Of a DNA stretch of 64,000 bases, positions 17,999 through 27,984 are shown one piece after another. The number at the start of each line of letters is the position of its first letter. Position 1 is the stretch's first letter. A program made the translations under genes and the position numbers. Under the pieces are notes generated by a model, which ran no database searches, had not been told where the DNA came from, and saw only the letters and a program-made list of their open reading frames with translations. The stretch comes from Clostridium sp. 'deep sea' (lineage in GTDB: Bacteria > Bacillota > UBA994 > PWPR01), in NCBI RefSeq assembly GCF_014931565.1, contig NZ_CP063353.1:372001-436000 (forward strand), in the 5' to 3' direction.

Positions 17999-20900
17999 AT
18001 GCCTAAAAGAGAAGATATTAAAAAAGTAATGGTAATAGGTTCAGGACCAATTATTATTGGTCAGGCAGCAGAATTTGATTATGCTGGCAGTCAGGCATGT
18101 AGAGCCTTAAAAGAAGAGGGGATAGAGGTTGTACTTGTAAACAGCAACCCTGCTACCATCATGACTGATAGTGACATGGCAGATAGGGTTTATATTGAGC
18201 CAATTTCAGTTGAATTTATTTCCCAAATATTAAAAAAAGAAAAACCTGATGGTCTGTTACCAACTTTAGGTGGTCAAATAGGCTTGAATATGGCAATTGA
18301 GCTAGCTAACTCTGGGGTATTGAATGAACTAGGAATAGAGCTCTTAGGTACTCAGTTAAATACCATAGAAAAAGCAGAAAATAGAGATTTGTTTAAGCAA
18401 CTTATGGAGGAAATAGGTGAGCCTGTTTTACAGAGCAGAACAGCAGAAACAATTGAACAGGCCTTAGAGATTGCCCGGGAAATCGGTTATCCTATAATAG
18501 TTCGACCAGCTTTTACGATGGGTGGTACTGGTGGAGGAGTAGCAGAAACAGAAGACGAGCTAGAACAGATAGCCTTAAGAGGCTTTAAACATAGTAAAAT
18601 AGGTCAGATTTTAGTAGAGCGCAGTGTAAAGGGTTGGAAAGAGATTGAGTATGAAGTAATAAGAGATGCCAATAGTAACTGCATTACTGTTTGCAATATG
18701 GAAAACATAGATCCAGTAGGAATACACACTGGAGACAGTATTGTAATAGCACCTAGCCAAACACTATCAGACAAAGAATATCACATGTTACGTAACGCCT
18801 CCCTAAAAATAATAAATGCACTAGGGGTTGAGGGTGGCTGTAATGTTCAATACGCCCTAGATCCCCATAGTTTGCAATACTATTTAATAGAAGTAAACCC
18901 ACGGGTAAGCCGTTCTAGTGCTTTAGCCTCTAAAGCTACAGGTTACCCTATTGCAAAAGTTGCTACCAAAATAGCTTTAGGTTATAACCTTGATGAAATA
19001 GAGAACAGCATAACAAACAAGACAAAAGCCTGTTTTGAGCCTGCTCTAGACTATGTGGTAGTTAAAATACCCAGATGGCCTTTCGACAAATTTCACTATG
19101 CAAATAGGACTTTAGGTACTCAAATGAAAGCTACTGGTGAAGTTATGGCCATAGACAGAACCCTTGAATCGGCTTTGCTTAAAGCCGTAAGGTCGCTAGA
19201 AATTGGCGTGAGTGGTTTTGCCTTAAAGGAAGTTGCTGCATTGAATGATACAGAGCTTCAGGTATTATTAGTAAACCCAGATGATAGAAGATTATTTGTA
19301 CTTGCTGAGTGTTTACGGAGAAATTATTCACTTGAAAGATTAAATAGATTAACTGGCATTGACTACTTGTTTTTAAGGGCTTTTAATAACATTATTAAAG
19401 CAGAACAGCAATTGCTAAGGTATGGTTTAACAACTGGTTTACTAACTGAGCTTAAACAGTTAGGATTTGCTGATAAAGAAATTGCTAAATTAAGCCATAA
19501 GAGTGAAGTTGATATTAGAGAAATGAGAAAAGAGATTGGCTTAAACTCTGTTTATAAAATGGTAGACACTTGTGCAGGTGAGTTTGAAGCAACTACTCCT
19601 TATTTTTACTCAAGTTATGATAAATATAATGAGGCACTACCAAATCAAAACAAAAAAGTAGTAGTGTTAGGATCTGGACCAATAAGAATAGGGCAAGGGA
19701 TAGAGTTTGATTACTGTAGTGTGCATTCCGCATGGGCTTTAAAAGAGGCTGGTTACGAGTCATTAATTATTAATAATAACCCAGAAACAGTGAGTACAGA
19801 CTTTGATACATCTGATAGACTATATTTTGAGCCTCTTACTGTAGAGGATGTGCTAAACATTATAGAGCTAGAAAAGCCAGAAGGAATTGTAGTACAGTTT
19901 GGTGGTCAAACAGCTATTAACCTAGCAAGGCCATTAGCTGAAGCAGGTGTAAAGGTTTTAGGAACCTCCGTAGATAATATTGATATCGCTGAAGATAGAG
20001 ACAGATTTATCACTAAGCTAGATGAACTAAATATACCCTATCCTAAAGGTGGAACATCAAAATCGATAACTAAAGCTTTAACAATAGCTAATGAAATTGG
20101 CTACCCAGTACTAGTGAGACCATCTTATGTTTTAGGTGGAAGGGCAATGGAGGTTGTGTATAACGATAAAGATCTCAAAAAATATATGCAAACTGCCCTA
20201 GATACAGCGGAAAATCAAACCATTTTAATCGATAAATATGTGTTTGGCAAAGAGGTAGAGGTAGATGCTATTTCAGATGGTGAGACAGTAATTATACCAG
20301 GTATTATGGAGCATATAGAACGCTCTGGAGTTCATTCAGGAGATAGTATAGCGGTTTATCCAACTAGAACTATTACTGATAAAGCAATTGAGAAAATAGC
20401 AGACTATACCCTAAAGCTGGCTAAGTCACTAAATATAATTGGCTTAATGAATATTCAATACATTGTAGATGGTGAAAACGTTTATGTTATAGAGGTTAAT
20501 CCACGATCAAGCCGTACCATACCATATCTTAGTAAGGTAACTGATGTTCCTATGGTAAAGCTAGCAACCTATGCTTTACTGGGTAAAAAACTAGCTGATT
20601 ATGGTTATAAGAGTGGAGTTGTAAAAAATAAGAATCTCTATGCTGTAAAAGTACCAGTATTCTCTTTCTCTAAGTTAACTGAGGTAGATACTAATCTAGG
20701 TCCCGAAATGAAATCTACTGGCGAGGTATTAGGTCTTGATAAAGACTATTATAATGCCCTTTATAAAGGATTAATCGGCGCAGGCATAGATTTACCTCGC
20801 AATGGAACAATTTTAGCTACCATTGCCAATAAAGATAAAGATGAAGTAATTCCTTATATAAAGCAATTTGCAGATTTGGGCTTTAATATTGTGGCAACTA

Positions 20901-21199
20901 GTGGTACAGCTGTAGCACTTAAAGAGTATGGGGTTAATGTAATGCAAGTTAATAAAATTTCTGAAGGCTGGCCCCACGTTGTAGATTATATTAAAAACAA
21001 TAAAATTCAAATTGTAATAAACACCTTAACCAAAGGTAAAGTATCAAGTACTGATGGCTTTAAAATACGGAGAGCTGCTTCCGAAATGGGTCTGCCTTGT
21101 TTAACATCACCAGATACAACCAAGGCAATTTTACAGGTTATGAAAAAAGTGCACAGCGAAGATATAGGAGTTATGGCATTGCAAGAATATGTATTATAA
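17999..21199 (+). CDS. carB: Carbamoyl-phosphate synthase large subunit
   Basis: 1066-residue synthetase made of two homologous ATP-grasp halves (each beginning with [13 protein letters not shown] or [13 protein letters not shown]), an oligomerisation domain between them, and a C-terminal MGS-like allosteric domain (from about residue 935). The glycine-rich ATP loops ([23 protein letters not shown]) and carboxylate triads ([30 protein letters not shown]) are intact. Full length for the family; ends in a strong terminator. Confidence 0.98.
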   Translation: MPKREDIKKVMVIGSGPIIIGQAAEFDYAGSQACRALKEEGIEVVLVNSNPATIMTDSDMADRVYIEPISVEFISQILKKEKPDGLLPTLGGQIGLNMAIELANSGVLNELGIELLGTQLNTIEKAENRDLFKQLMEEIGEPVLQSRTAETIEQALEIAREIGYPIIVRPAFTMGGTGGGVAETEDELEQIALRGFKHSKIGQILVERSVKGWKEIEYEVIRDANSNCITVCNMENIDPVGIHTGDSIVIAPSQTLSDKEYHMLRNASLKIINALGVEGGCNVQYALDPHSLQYYLIEVNPRVSRSSALASKATGYPIAKVATKIALGYNLDEIENSITNKTKACFEPALDYVVVKIPRWPFDKFHYANRTLGTQMKATGEVMAIDRTLESALLKAVRSLEIGVSGFALKEVAALNDTELQVLLVNPDDRRLFVLAECLRRNYSLERLNRLTGIDYLFLRAFNNIIKAEQQLLRYGLTTGLLTELKQLGFADKEIAKLSHKSEVDIREMRKEIGLNSVYKMVDTCAGEFEATTPYFYSSYDKYNEALPNQNKKVVVLGSGPIRIGQGIEFDYCSVHSAWALKEAGYESLIINNNPETVSTDFDTSDRLYFEPLTVEDVLNIIELEKPEGIVVQFGGQTAINLARPLAEAGVKVLGTSVDNIDIAEDRDRFITKLDELNIPYPKGGTSKSITKALTIANEIGYPVLVRPSYVLGGRAMEVVYNDKDLKKYMQTALDTAENQTILIDKYVFGKEVEVDAISDGETVIIPGIMEHIERSGVHSGDSIAVYPTRTITDKAIEKIADYTLKLAKSLNIIGLMNIQYIVDGENVYVIEVNPRSSRTIPYLSKVTDVPMVKLATYALLGKKLADYGYKSGVVKNKNLYAVKVPVFSFSKLTEVDTNLGPEMKSTGEVLGLDKDYYNALYKGLIGAGIDLPRNGTILATIANKDKDEVIPYIKQFADLGFNIVATSGTAVALKEYGVNVMQVNKISEGWPHVVDYIKNNKIQIVINTLTKGKVSSTDGFKIRRAASEMGLPCLTSPDTTKAILQVMKKVHSEDIGVMALQEYVL

Positions 21200-21216
21200 A
21201 TCTTAGGATAATTTTT

Positions 21217-21249
21217 AACAACAGGGTCGCAAACGCAACCCTGTTGTTT
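21217..21249 (+). terminator. Terminator after carB
   Basis: Eleven-base stem AACAACAGGGT / ACCCTGTTGTT with a short loop and following T. Confidence 0.88.
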
Positions 21250-21346
21250 ATTTATGATATCTATAGTATAGTTATCCTTTGTAAGGTTAGCATTAATAAT
21301 AACGTTACTGACACAAAAACTTATTTAGGATTGGTTAAGGTTTAAG

Positions 21347-22042
21347 ATGATTAAATTATCAAAAAGGTTGCAAGCTGTCGCTAACATGATGCCAAAATGT
21401 GAAAGCATGGCAGATATATGTTCAGATCATGCTTTTTTACCTATCTACCTCGTTCAAAATAATATCTGTAAAAATGCCATAGCAGGTGACATAGCTAAAG
21501 GGCCTTGCGAACAAGGAGAACGACAGGTAAAAAAATACCAACTATCAAACAATATTGAAGTAAGATGTGGCTCAGGCCTAACGGTATTGCGAAAAAAAGA
21601 AGTTAATGGTGTTGTTATTGCTGGTGTAGGTGGTGCAACAATTATTGAAATATTTGATAATAGAAGAGAAATAGTTTCTACTTTAGATTTCTTAGTATTA
21701 CAGCCTCAAAATGCCTATGGTGCTTTGCGAGAATACCTAGCTCACAATGGTTTTTCAGTTATTAATGAAAGTTTAGTTATTGAAAATGATATAGTTTATC
21801 AAATTTTACTAGTTAAAAAAGGCAAAATGAAAATTAACTCTTGGCTAGAAGCAGAATACGGTAAAATCAATATCTTAAGCAAATCAGCAGAATTACATTA
21901 CCTATTAAACCTGGATTTAAAGCATTACAAAAAAGTATTAAACCAGTTAAAATCTGCAAAAACAACTACGTTATATGACAAAATATCACACATTATGGCT
22001 ATAATTGAAGATATAGAAAAACTGTTAAGTGACATGAAATAA
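21347..22042 (+). CDS. trmK: tRNA (adenine(22)-N1)-methyltransferase TrmK
   Basis: 231-residue SAM-dependent methyltransferase of the TrmK (YqfN) family, which makes m1A22 in tRNA. The N-terminal RLQAVANM, the SAM motif ADICSDHAFLPIYLV (about 23-37), the acidic AGDIAKGPC, GVVIAGVGG and VLQPQNAYGALREYL are all characteristic. It normally stands between rpoD and a Nif3-like gene; here carAB lies between it and rpoD and no Nif3 gene follows. Confidence 0.92.
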   Translation: MIKLSKRLQAVANMMPKCESMADICSDHAFLPIYLVQNNICKNAIAGDIAKGPCEQGERQVKKYQLSNNIEVRCGSGLTVLRKKEVNGVVIAGVGGATIIEIFDNRREIVSTLDFLVLQPQNAYGALREYLAHNGFSVINESLVIENDIVYQILLVKKGKMKINSWLEAEYGKINILSKSAELHYLLNLDLKHYKKVLNQLKSAKTTTLYDKISHIMAIIEDIEKLLSDMK

Positions 22043-22146
22043 TAGAATACCTAAAAATATTTTGTTATTCGTCAACTTTTTACAAATTACGCAATAAAAA
22101 TGCGCTATTTTTAGTATATGCATAGAAATCTTATGGGGGTAACCAT

Positions 22147-22857
22147 ATGTATCAACAAATTCTAATATTGCATGAAGTTCAAGAGCTAGATAAACAAATA
22201 GATAGGGTAAGGAAAGATGTTGAGTTATTAAAGAATGATCCCCGGCTAAAAAAAATGAAAGAGTATCAGTGTAGTTTTGGTGAGGTTTGGGAAAACACTC
22301 ATAATGAATTGATTGTAAGTAAGAAGAAACTAAAAACAGCTGAGTTAAATTTAGTTGAAGTATCTCACCATTTAGATCAAATTGAAAACAAAATTTATGA
22401 CAGTAAAACAACCAGTAAAGAGTTAGAGTATATGTTAAAGGAAAAAGAAAATAATTTAGCTTTAGGAAATGAATTAGAAAATAATATAATAATACTGCTA
22501 GAGGAGATTGATCAAAAAGAAAGTCTACATATTGAGCAAAAAAATGTTTTAAGAGATATCAATAAAAAAATTGCAGAAATTGAGCAAAGTATAAAACAAG
22601 AAGAAGTAAAACATAATGAAAATATTTTGCAGTTAGAGAAGCTTAAAGCATCTAAAGTTGTAGAGTTAAATGATAAATTAAAAAAAGAATATAAAAATAA
22701 AAGAAAAAAACTAAAAAATGAAATTGTAAGTATAGTAATGGAAAACCAAGTATGTGGTGGTTGCCATATTAAAATATCCAATAATATTAATAAAAAAGTA
22801 GTTGGCAAAAAGGTAGTTAGATGTGAAGGCTGTGGCCGGTATTTAATTACTATGTAA
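22147..22857 (+). CDS. Coiled-coil protein with C4-type zinc ribbon
   Basis: 236-residue protein: a long charged coiled coil (about residues 1-190) followed by a C4 zinc ribbon with CGGC (about 203-206) and CEGC (about 226-229). This is the DUF164/zf-RING_7 family present in most Firmicutes and Actinobacteria, usually next to trmK and rnpB, as here. The function is not established; a nucleic-acid role is inferred from the zinc ribbon and context. ATG 22147 follows GGGGGTAACC. Confidence 0.85.
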   Translation: MYQQILILHEVQELDKQIDRVRKDVELLKNDPRLKKMKEYQCSFGEVWENTHNELIVSKKKLKTAELNLVEVSHHLDQIENKIYDSKTTSKELEYMLKEKENNLALGNELENNIIILLEEIDQKESLHIEQKNVLRDINKKIAEIEQSIKQEEVKHNENILQLEKLKASKVVELNDKLKKEYKNKRKKLKNEIVSIVMENQVCGGCHIKISNNINKKVVGKKVVRCEGCGRYLITM

Positions 22858-22862
22858 TGGCT

Positions 22863-22882
22863 CCCGTAACCTTTACGGGACC
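22863..22882. terminator. Hairpin between convergent genes (possible terminator)
   Basis: Stem TCCCGTAA / TTACGGGA between the ends of the zinc-ribbon gene and the minus-strand Met/Cys-rich gene. The T-run is imperfect on the plus strand and absent on the minus strand. Confidence 0.5.
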
Positions 22883-22895
22883 CTAATCCAACTTT

Positions 22896-23102
22896 TTATT
22901 CTGTTCCACTCTTCATACAATACATATCATAAACACGTTTCATGGCATTGTAATCACGATGACGACAACGAGACATTAGTTTGCACCACTCTTCAACTTC
23001 CATATTTGGAGCGTAACCAGCCATCTCGTGAAACATCTTATATTCCATATGGGCATTGTGCATCATTTTATTTAACATTTTGCACCATTCACAAGCTTTC
23101 AT
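22896..23102 (-). CDS. Small Met/Cys/His-rich protein, unknown
   Basis: 68-residue protein on the minus strand with 12 methionines, 5 cysteines (residues 4, 7, 40, 46, 62) and 4 histidines. CEWC near the N-terminus and EWCKLMSRC in the middle suggest a metal- or disulfide-bonded helical hairpin. It has an excellent ribosome site (AAAGGAGGTGAACTA before the ATG at 23102), which makes it a real gene. It lies 33 bases downstream of the Arg-tailed gene, probably one operon. I recognise no family; a spore-coat or metal-binding role is only a guess from composition. Confidence 0.75.
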   Translation of the reverse strand: MKACEWCKMLNKMMHNAHMEYKMFHEMAGYAPNMEVEEWCKLMSRCRHRDYNAMKRVYDMYCMKSGTE

Positions 23103-23135
23103 TAGTTCACCTCCTTTAAAGAGATAAATATAGCT

Positions 23136-23435
23136 TTACCTTCTACGTCTACGTCTACGCCTTCTACCTCTTCGGTATCTTCTTCTGTAGTAAGGGGGAT
23201 ACCGCCTTCTGTAGTAATAATAAGGGCGAGAGTAAGCGCTAAAGAGCAATAACAAAGGAAGCCAACCTATAAAACTAGACTTGTATTCTTCTTTTTGATT
23301 AATTTGATTCTGAATACTTTGGTATTTGGCCGGAAACTTACCTCCAGAGTATTTTCCAGTTTTAGTATCAAACTTATCAATATTTTGCCCAACCCAATCT
23401 AAAAAGTCAGGTGGGAACTTAACTTTTTGGCTTAT
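23136..23435 (-). CDS. Small protein with Tyr/Arg-rich tail, AUA start, unknown
   Basis: 99-codon frame on the minus strand. The N-terminal half is hydrophilic (SQKVKFPPDFLDWVGQNIDK), a short hydrophobic stretch follows (FIGWLPLLLLFSAYS), and the last 33 residues are almost only Arg, Tyr and Pro, ending in nine consecutive arginines. The frame opens just after a TAA and has no ATG, GTG or TTG near its beginning; AGGGGGTGA sits seven bases before an ATA codon at 23435-23433, which I take as the start. Composition resembles basic spore-coat or DNA-binding proteins. Not in a family I can name. Confidence 0.65.
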   Translation of the reverse strand: MSQKVKFPPDFLDWVGQNIDKFDTKTGKYSGGKFPAKYQSIQNQINQKEEYKSSFIGWLPLLLLFSAYSRPYYYYRRRYPPYYRRRYRRGRRRRRRRRR

Positions 23436-23518
23436 GATGTCACCCCCTAATTATTAGATTTACAGTTTAGTATATTGTTGCACAGTACAAACTGTGCATA
23501 ATAGCAAAAGATTTTTTA

Positions 23519-23790
23519 GGTGGGGGCTCCCCTAAGGGGTCACGGTTTGGATTTGAGTTTCGCTCTACATGGGGTTGGTTTTGACAGGTCAAAACGGGGT
23601 GGGTTCACTTTATTATTATGTTTTATAAGGTAATGATTTTATTACGCTACGCTCCATAAAACATATAGTTCACGGTGGAGATTTGCTTTGCAAATGGATA
23701 AGTACGTAGCACTTTGCTTACGTGATATAGTATTTCTATTAAATAATGCGTTGCGAAGCGAGCAGCCAAAACCGTGAGCAAAGCGAGCCT
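23519..23790. repeat. Modular GC-rich repeat array, copy D
   Basis: About 270 bases upstream of rnpB made of delimiters (GGTTTGG, GGGGTTGG, GGGGTGGG) alternating with words such as TTTTGACAGGTCAAAA and ATTTGCTTTGCAAAT (both palindromic) and ending in CCGTGAGCAAAGCGAGCC. The same words recur in copies A, B and C. No ORF is supported inside it. Confidence 0.78.
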
Positions 23791-23794
23791 AGAG

Positions 23795-23823
23795 TTGACT
23801 TTTCAAGCAAGCTGTGCTACATT
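23795..23823 (+). promoter_or_regulatory. Promoter of rnpB
   Basis: TTGACT at 23795-23800 and TACATT at 23818-23823 with a 17-base spacer, ending about 9 bases before the RNA. Confidence 0.65.
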
Positions 23824-23831
23824 ATCTTATG

Positions 23832-24187
23832 CTTGTTAAGTAGACTGAGTAATCGCAGGTACAGTGCTGCAAAGCCGTACTCTGAGGAAAGTCCGGGCTC
23901 CATAGGGCAGGATGCTTGATAACGTCAAGTGGGGGTAACCCTAAGGATAGTGCCACAGAAATAAACCGCCAACATAGTTGGTAAGGATGGAACGGTTGAG
24001 GTAAGAGCTCACCAGCGATTAGGTGACTAATCGGCTAGGTAAACCCCATCTGGAGCAAGACCTAATAGGAAGAAGATAAGGATAGCCCGTCCAGTTCTTC
24101 GGGTTGGTCGCATGAAGTGGCAGGCAACTGTCATTCAAGATAGATGATTACTCACGACAGAACCCGGCTTATAGGTCTACTTTCAAG
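23832..24187 (+). ncRNA. rnpB: RNase P RNA (rnpB)
   Basis: Catalytic RNA of RNase P, which trims tRNA 5' leaders. The universal core GAGGAAAGTCCGGGCTCC lies near the 5' side and ACAGAACCCGGCTTATAG near the 3' side. The ends pair as helix P1 (CTTGTTAAGTAGAC with GTCTACTTTCAAG), which fixes the boundaries. At about 356 nt with this architecture it looks like the ancestral A type rather than the Bacillus B type, but that needs a covariance model to confirm. Own promoter and own terminator. Confidence 0.93.
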
Positions 24188-24219
24188 TAAAAATAACATA
24201 AACTTAACATAATAATCTG

Positions 24220-24245
24220 CCGACCATCTTTGGTCGGATTTTATT
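24220..24245 (+). terminator. Terminator of rnpB
   Basis: Seven-base stem CCGACCA / TGGTCGG with a TCTT loop, followed by ATTTTATTT. Confidence 0.85.
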
Positions 24246-24430
24246 TATTATGAGTTTACTGCTTGTACTTTTAAGTTATTGGTTACCATAACAATTGCAG
24301 GCCTCTATACTTCGAGAATATTAATTAGCTAAAATACATATTTTTATCGCAATAAGCTTGGTAGAAGTTTATGTTTTGGGTGCCTCAAAATTGGGAATGA
24401 TAGTAATATACAAATTTTGAGGTGTACTAT

Positions 24431-25471
24431 TTGAATAAGCTACTTAGCAAATTAAAACAACCACAACGGGTATTAAAAATACTATTTATAGTATTAGTGA
24501 TAACCTTCATGATATCATCGAGGTCAATTATTTTTTATACCCTAAAAGGTGTAACTTGGTCCTTTATTTTGGCTTATTTGTTAGCACCAATTGTTTATGA
24601 ATTTGAAAAAAGAGAGTGGCCTCGATTTTTAGCTGTGCTAATAATATGGCTGCTTATTGTTATTACAATTCTTATAATAATAGCCCTATTAATACCCATA
24701 ATATTTAAACAGATAAGCTTAATAACAAATCAATGGGAAATATTTAGTGTAAATTCACAGCTCAGTGTAAAGATAACTAACCTAATACCAGTTTCAATGC
24801 AAAATATCTTTATAGAGCAGTGGAGATCTTTGCCTGTCCTTTTCTCACAGTATATAAATCATTTAATGTCGTCTAATATACTAGATGACTTAGCAATAAT
24901 TGTTGTAATACCAGTATTAAGTTTTTATATGATGTTAGAAAGAGAAAAATGGTACTTAGCATTACAACATTTATTACCCAAACGATGGAGATCAAACGCA
25001 AACGTTTTAGGGAGAAGACTAAATATTGTTATTGGTCGTTGGATACGTGGTCAGGTGCTAATTAGTTTTATGGTATTTTTAACAACATTTTTTGGCATAT
25101 CCATAATAGGAGCAAAATATGCCCTGCTACTTAGTACAATTAATGGGTTATTTAACTTTATTCCTTATTTCGGAGCAATAATTAGCATAGGCTTAGGCAC
25201 TTTTATAACCTTCTTATCAAATGTAGATTACATCTGGCCAATAATATTTTTGCTTTTAGCTACTCAAATAGTAAAAAGCATGATTTTAACGCCGATAATT
25301 ATAGGTAGGAGAATAAACCAAAAACCAGCTGCTGTGTTAATAAGCCTGCTAATTGGTTGGCAGTTCATGGGAGTAGCTGGATTTTTAATAGCAGTGCCTG
25401 TATTAGTATTGTTAAAAATCTTAATAAGTTTCTTTGCAAGTGTTAAGTTAAAAAGAAAGTACTTAAAATAA
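24431..25471 (+). CDS. AI-2E family transporter (YtvI-like permease)
   Basis: 346-residue membrane protein of the AI-2E/PerM superfamily with about seven to eight hydrophobic helices. Family features: GVTWSFILAYLLAPIVYEFE near the N-terminus, a long middle region, and the C-terminal NFIPYFGAIISIGLGT. The TTG at 24431 is seven bases after GAGGTG; an in-frame GTG nine bases upstream overlaps that ribosome site. The substrate cannot be deduced; members include sporulation-linked YtvI and Na+/H+ antiporters. It stands alone between rnpB and the CNNM genes. Confidence 0.85.
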   Translation: MNKLLSKLKQPQRVLKILFIVLVITFMISSRSIIFYTLKGVTWSFILAYLLAPIVYEFEKREWPRFLAVLIIWLLIVITILIIIALLIPIIFKQISLITNQWEIFSVNSQLSVKITNLIPVSMQNIFIEQWRSLPVLFSQYINHLMSSNILDDLAIIVVIPVLSFYMMLEREKWYLALQHLLPKRWRSNANVLGRRLNIVIGRWIRGQVLISFMVFLTTFFGISIIGAKYALLLSTINGLFNFIPYFGAIISIGLGTFITFLSNVDYIWPIIFLLLATQIVKSMILTPIIIGRRINQKPAAVLISLLIGWQFMGVAGFLIAVPVLVLLKILISFFASVKLKRKYLK

Positions 25472-25625
25472 ATTAGTAATAAAAGGCAGTATATCAGAAG
25501 AATAACTCAAAATTACTTGTGATTCTTGATTAGAACTTGTATTATATTATGGTATAAATATAGTTTTTTATATTTATATAAATCAAATTATTGAAAAAAG
25601 TTTTTTTTTATGGAGGGAGAAATAG

Positions 25626-26696
25626 TTGGAAGACCCTGGGAGTAGTATGTTGTCACTATTAGTATTAGTAGTATTATTGGCATTATCAGCTTTGTTTTCT
25701 GGTTCAGAAACAGCCTTTTTTGGGCTAAGTCCTTATAGAATAAGAGAACTAAAAGATGGAGGGCATAAAAAGGCTCAGCAAGTAAGCTCTTTGTTAGATA
25801 AGCCAAATACTTTACTAACAACATTGTTAGTTGGAAATACTGCAGTAAATATTGCTTTTACTAGTATGTTGACAGTTATTGTATTAAAGATAAGTTCTGG
25901 TTGGTTTTCAAATGAAATAGGAAATCTTTTGGCAACTATATTAGTAACAGTAATGTTATTAATATTTGGTGAAGTTACACCAAAGGCATTGGCTGCCCAT
26001 AAATCTGAGTGGTTTGCTTTTAGTGTTGTATCACCTATACAATGGATTGGCTTAATTCTTAAGCCTATAACATTCTTAGTTGATGGAATTCACAGTTTCG
26101 TATTAAAACTATCAGGTAATAAAGATGGTAGCTTTAAAAATTCTATTGTAACAGAGGAGATAATTAAAACAGCTGTTACAATTGGTGAGGAATCGGGTGC
26201 AGTAGAAACAGATGAAAAAGATATGATTATTAATATCTTTAAAAGCACAGATACGTTGGTTTCTAAAGTAATGATTCCAAGAAAAGAAATGATTTGTATT
26301 GGTGAAGAAGAAACACTAAAAACAGCAGCTAAAATACTCTCAGAAGAAGGCATTTCAAGAATGCCTGTAATATCAAACAAGTCAGATTCAGAATTTGTTT
26401 GTGGGGTATTATACGCCAAAGATTTATTGCCTCCACTAAGGCAACAGCTGTATAAAACTCCAGTAGCTCAGTATATGAGAGCTGCCCACTTCTGTAGACC
26501 ACAGCAAAAAGTAAGTGAGCTATTAAATGAAATGAAAGAGATTAGTAGACATTTATCTATTGTTCGAGAAAGTAATGGCAAAATTGTAGGCTTAGTAACT
26601 TTAGAAGACTTACTTGAAGTAATAGTGGGCGATATTATGGATGAACATGATTATGAGGATTTATTAGCAGTTCAATCAGAAGGAGGGCAAGGATAA
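25626..26696 (+). CDS. CNNM/CorC-type transporter paralogue 1
   Basis: 356-residue protein with an N-terminal CNNM (DUF21) membrane domain (about residues 8-200; ALFSGSETAFFGLSPYRIR, VGNTAVNIAFTS, FGEVTPKALAAH) and a CBS pair (about 215-340). It ends straight after VTLEDLLEVIVGDIMDEHD and so lacks the C-terminal CorC/HlyC domain that the next gene has. Proteins of this family handle Mg2+ or other divalent cations, or Na+. The stop codon overlaps the start of the paralogue by one base, so the two are co-translated and may form a heterodimer. Confidence 0.9.
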   Translation: MEDPGSSMLSLLVLVVLLALSALFSGSETAFFGLSPYRIRELKDGGHKKAQQVSSLLDKPNTLLTTLLVGNTAVNIAFTSMLTVIVLKISSGWFSNEIGNLLATILVTVMLLIFGEVTPKALAAHKSEWFAFSVVSPIQWIGLILKPITFLVDGIHSFVLKLSGNKDGSFKNSIVTEEIIKTAVTIGEESGAVETDEKDMIINIFKSTDTLVSKVMIPRKEMICIGEEETLKTAAKILSEEGISRMPVISNKSDSEFVCGVLYAKDLLPPLRQQLYKTPVAQYMRAAHFCRPQQKVSELLNEMKEISRHLSIVRESNGKIVGLVTLEDLLEVIVGDIMDEHDYEDLLAVQSEGGQG

Positions 26697-27961
26697 TGAC
26701 CCCTTCTGTAATAATGAAAATAATTTTATTTGTACTGGCCTTTGCAGCAAGATCATTTTTTGCTGGTTCAGAGATAGCATTTTTATCGGTAGATAGACTT
26801 GCTGTGAGAAATAGAGCAAGAAGTGGTCATAAAGATGCAGTACGTTTAGATAAACTTATAGGTGATATGCAGCGGCTAATTAGTATAGTGCTGATAGGCA
26901 CAAATCTATCAGGAGTACTAACTACTGTTTTAGCAACAAGTATCACATTAGAGTTAGCACTTTTTGGTGATAAAGGAGTAGCTGTAACAACTATAATCAT
27001 GATATTTTTAGTACTGATTTTTGGTGAAATATTACCCAAAAATTACTGTGGCAGACATGCAACAACCTTATCATTAAAAATTACAAAATATATAGAATGG
27101 TGTGGTAAACTATTTGCACCTTTTGTATATGTATTTAATAAACTAAATAAATTATTGTTAGGAAAAGAAATGGAAGAAGACTCATCTGGTTTAAACCTTA
27201 CTGAGGAATCCATTAAAACAATGGTTACTATTGGTGAAGAAGAGGGCGATGTGTTAGAGGCAGAGCGCGATATGATATATGGAGTGTTTGATAGTAGCGA
27301 AACACACCTTAAAGAGATAATGATACCGCGTGTTGATATAGTGGCTGCAGATATTGACGATGGCTTTAATAATATAGTGGATAAAATAATGGAAACAGGA
27401 TTTTCTCGTATTCCAGTATATGAAGAGACCATAGATAATATCATAGGTTTTGTTAATGCTAAAGATGTACTAGAGGTATTACTAGAGCCTAGCAAAGTAG
27501 CTGTTAACCTGCGTGGGCTTTTAAGAGAACCCTATTTTGCTCCCGAAACACGATTAGCAGGAGATTTATTGCACGAGTTAAAGGAGCATGGCATACATGC
27601 TGCAATTGTATTAGATGAATACGGTGGAACTGGTGGGTTAGTTACCTTAGAAGATATTTTAGAAGAGATAGTTGGCGAAATTCAAGATGAATACGATGAT
27701 GATTTGCCAGAGGTAGTTAAACAACAGAATGGAGATGTAACTCTCGATCCGCGAGTAAGTTTAGAGAAAATACAAGAAGACTTAAATATCAGCTTTACTA
27801 GTGAAGAGGTAGAAACTTTATCAGGGCTCATATATGAACGTTTAGGTAAAGTACCAGATGAACAAGAAATAATAGTATTTGATGAATTAGGTGTTTCAGT
27901 TATTATTTTAGAGGTAGATGGTAATAAAATCGAACGAGTAAAAATAGTTCATAATAAGTAA
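26696..27961 (+). CDS. CNNM/CorC-type transporter paralogue 2 (with CorC_HlyC domain)
   Basis: 421-residue full-length CNNM protein: membrane domain with FFAGSEIAFLSVDRLAVRN and FGEILPKNYCGRHA, CBS pair (MIPRVDIVAADID, RIPVYEETIDNIIGFVNAK, VTLEDILEEIVGEI), then a CorC_HlyC domain (about residues 345-420). Start ATG shares a base with the stop of paralogue 1. Likely a divalent-cation exporter or related transporter. The old name hemolysin for this family is not supported. Confidence 0.9.
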   Translation: MTPSVIMKIILFVLAFAARSFFAGSEIAFLSVDRLAVRNRARSGHKDAVRLDKLIGDMQRLISIVLIGTNLSGVLTTVLATSITLELALFGDKGVAVTTIIMIFLVLIFGEILPKNYCGRHATTLSLKITKYIEWCGKLFAPFVYVFNKLNKLLLGKEMEEDSSGLNLTEESIKTMVTIGEEEGDVLEAERDMIYGVFDSSETHLKEIMIPRVDIVAADIDDGFNNIVDKIMETGFSRIPVYEETIDNIIGFVNAKDVLEVLLEPSKVAVNLRGLLREPYFAPETRLAGDLLHELKEHGIHAAIVLDEYGGTGGLVTLEDILEEIVGEIQDEYDDDLPEVVKQQNGDVTLDPRVSLEKIQEDLNISFTSEEVETLSGLIYERLGKVPDEQEIIVFDELGVSVIILEVDGNKIERVKIVHNK

Positions 27962-27984
27962 ATAACATCTATATATTAACTTAA

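Noticed and set aside
21097-21345. 82-residue plus-strand ORF overlapping the end of carB
   Set aside because: Lies out of frame over conserved carB codons and the carB terminator; no ribosome site.
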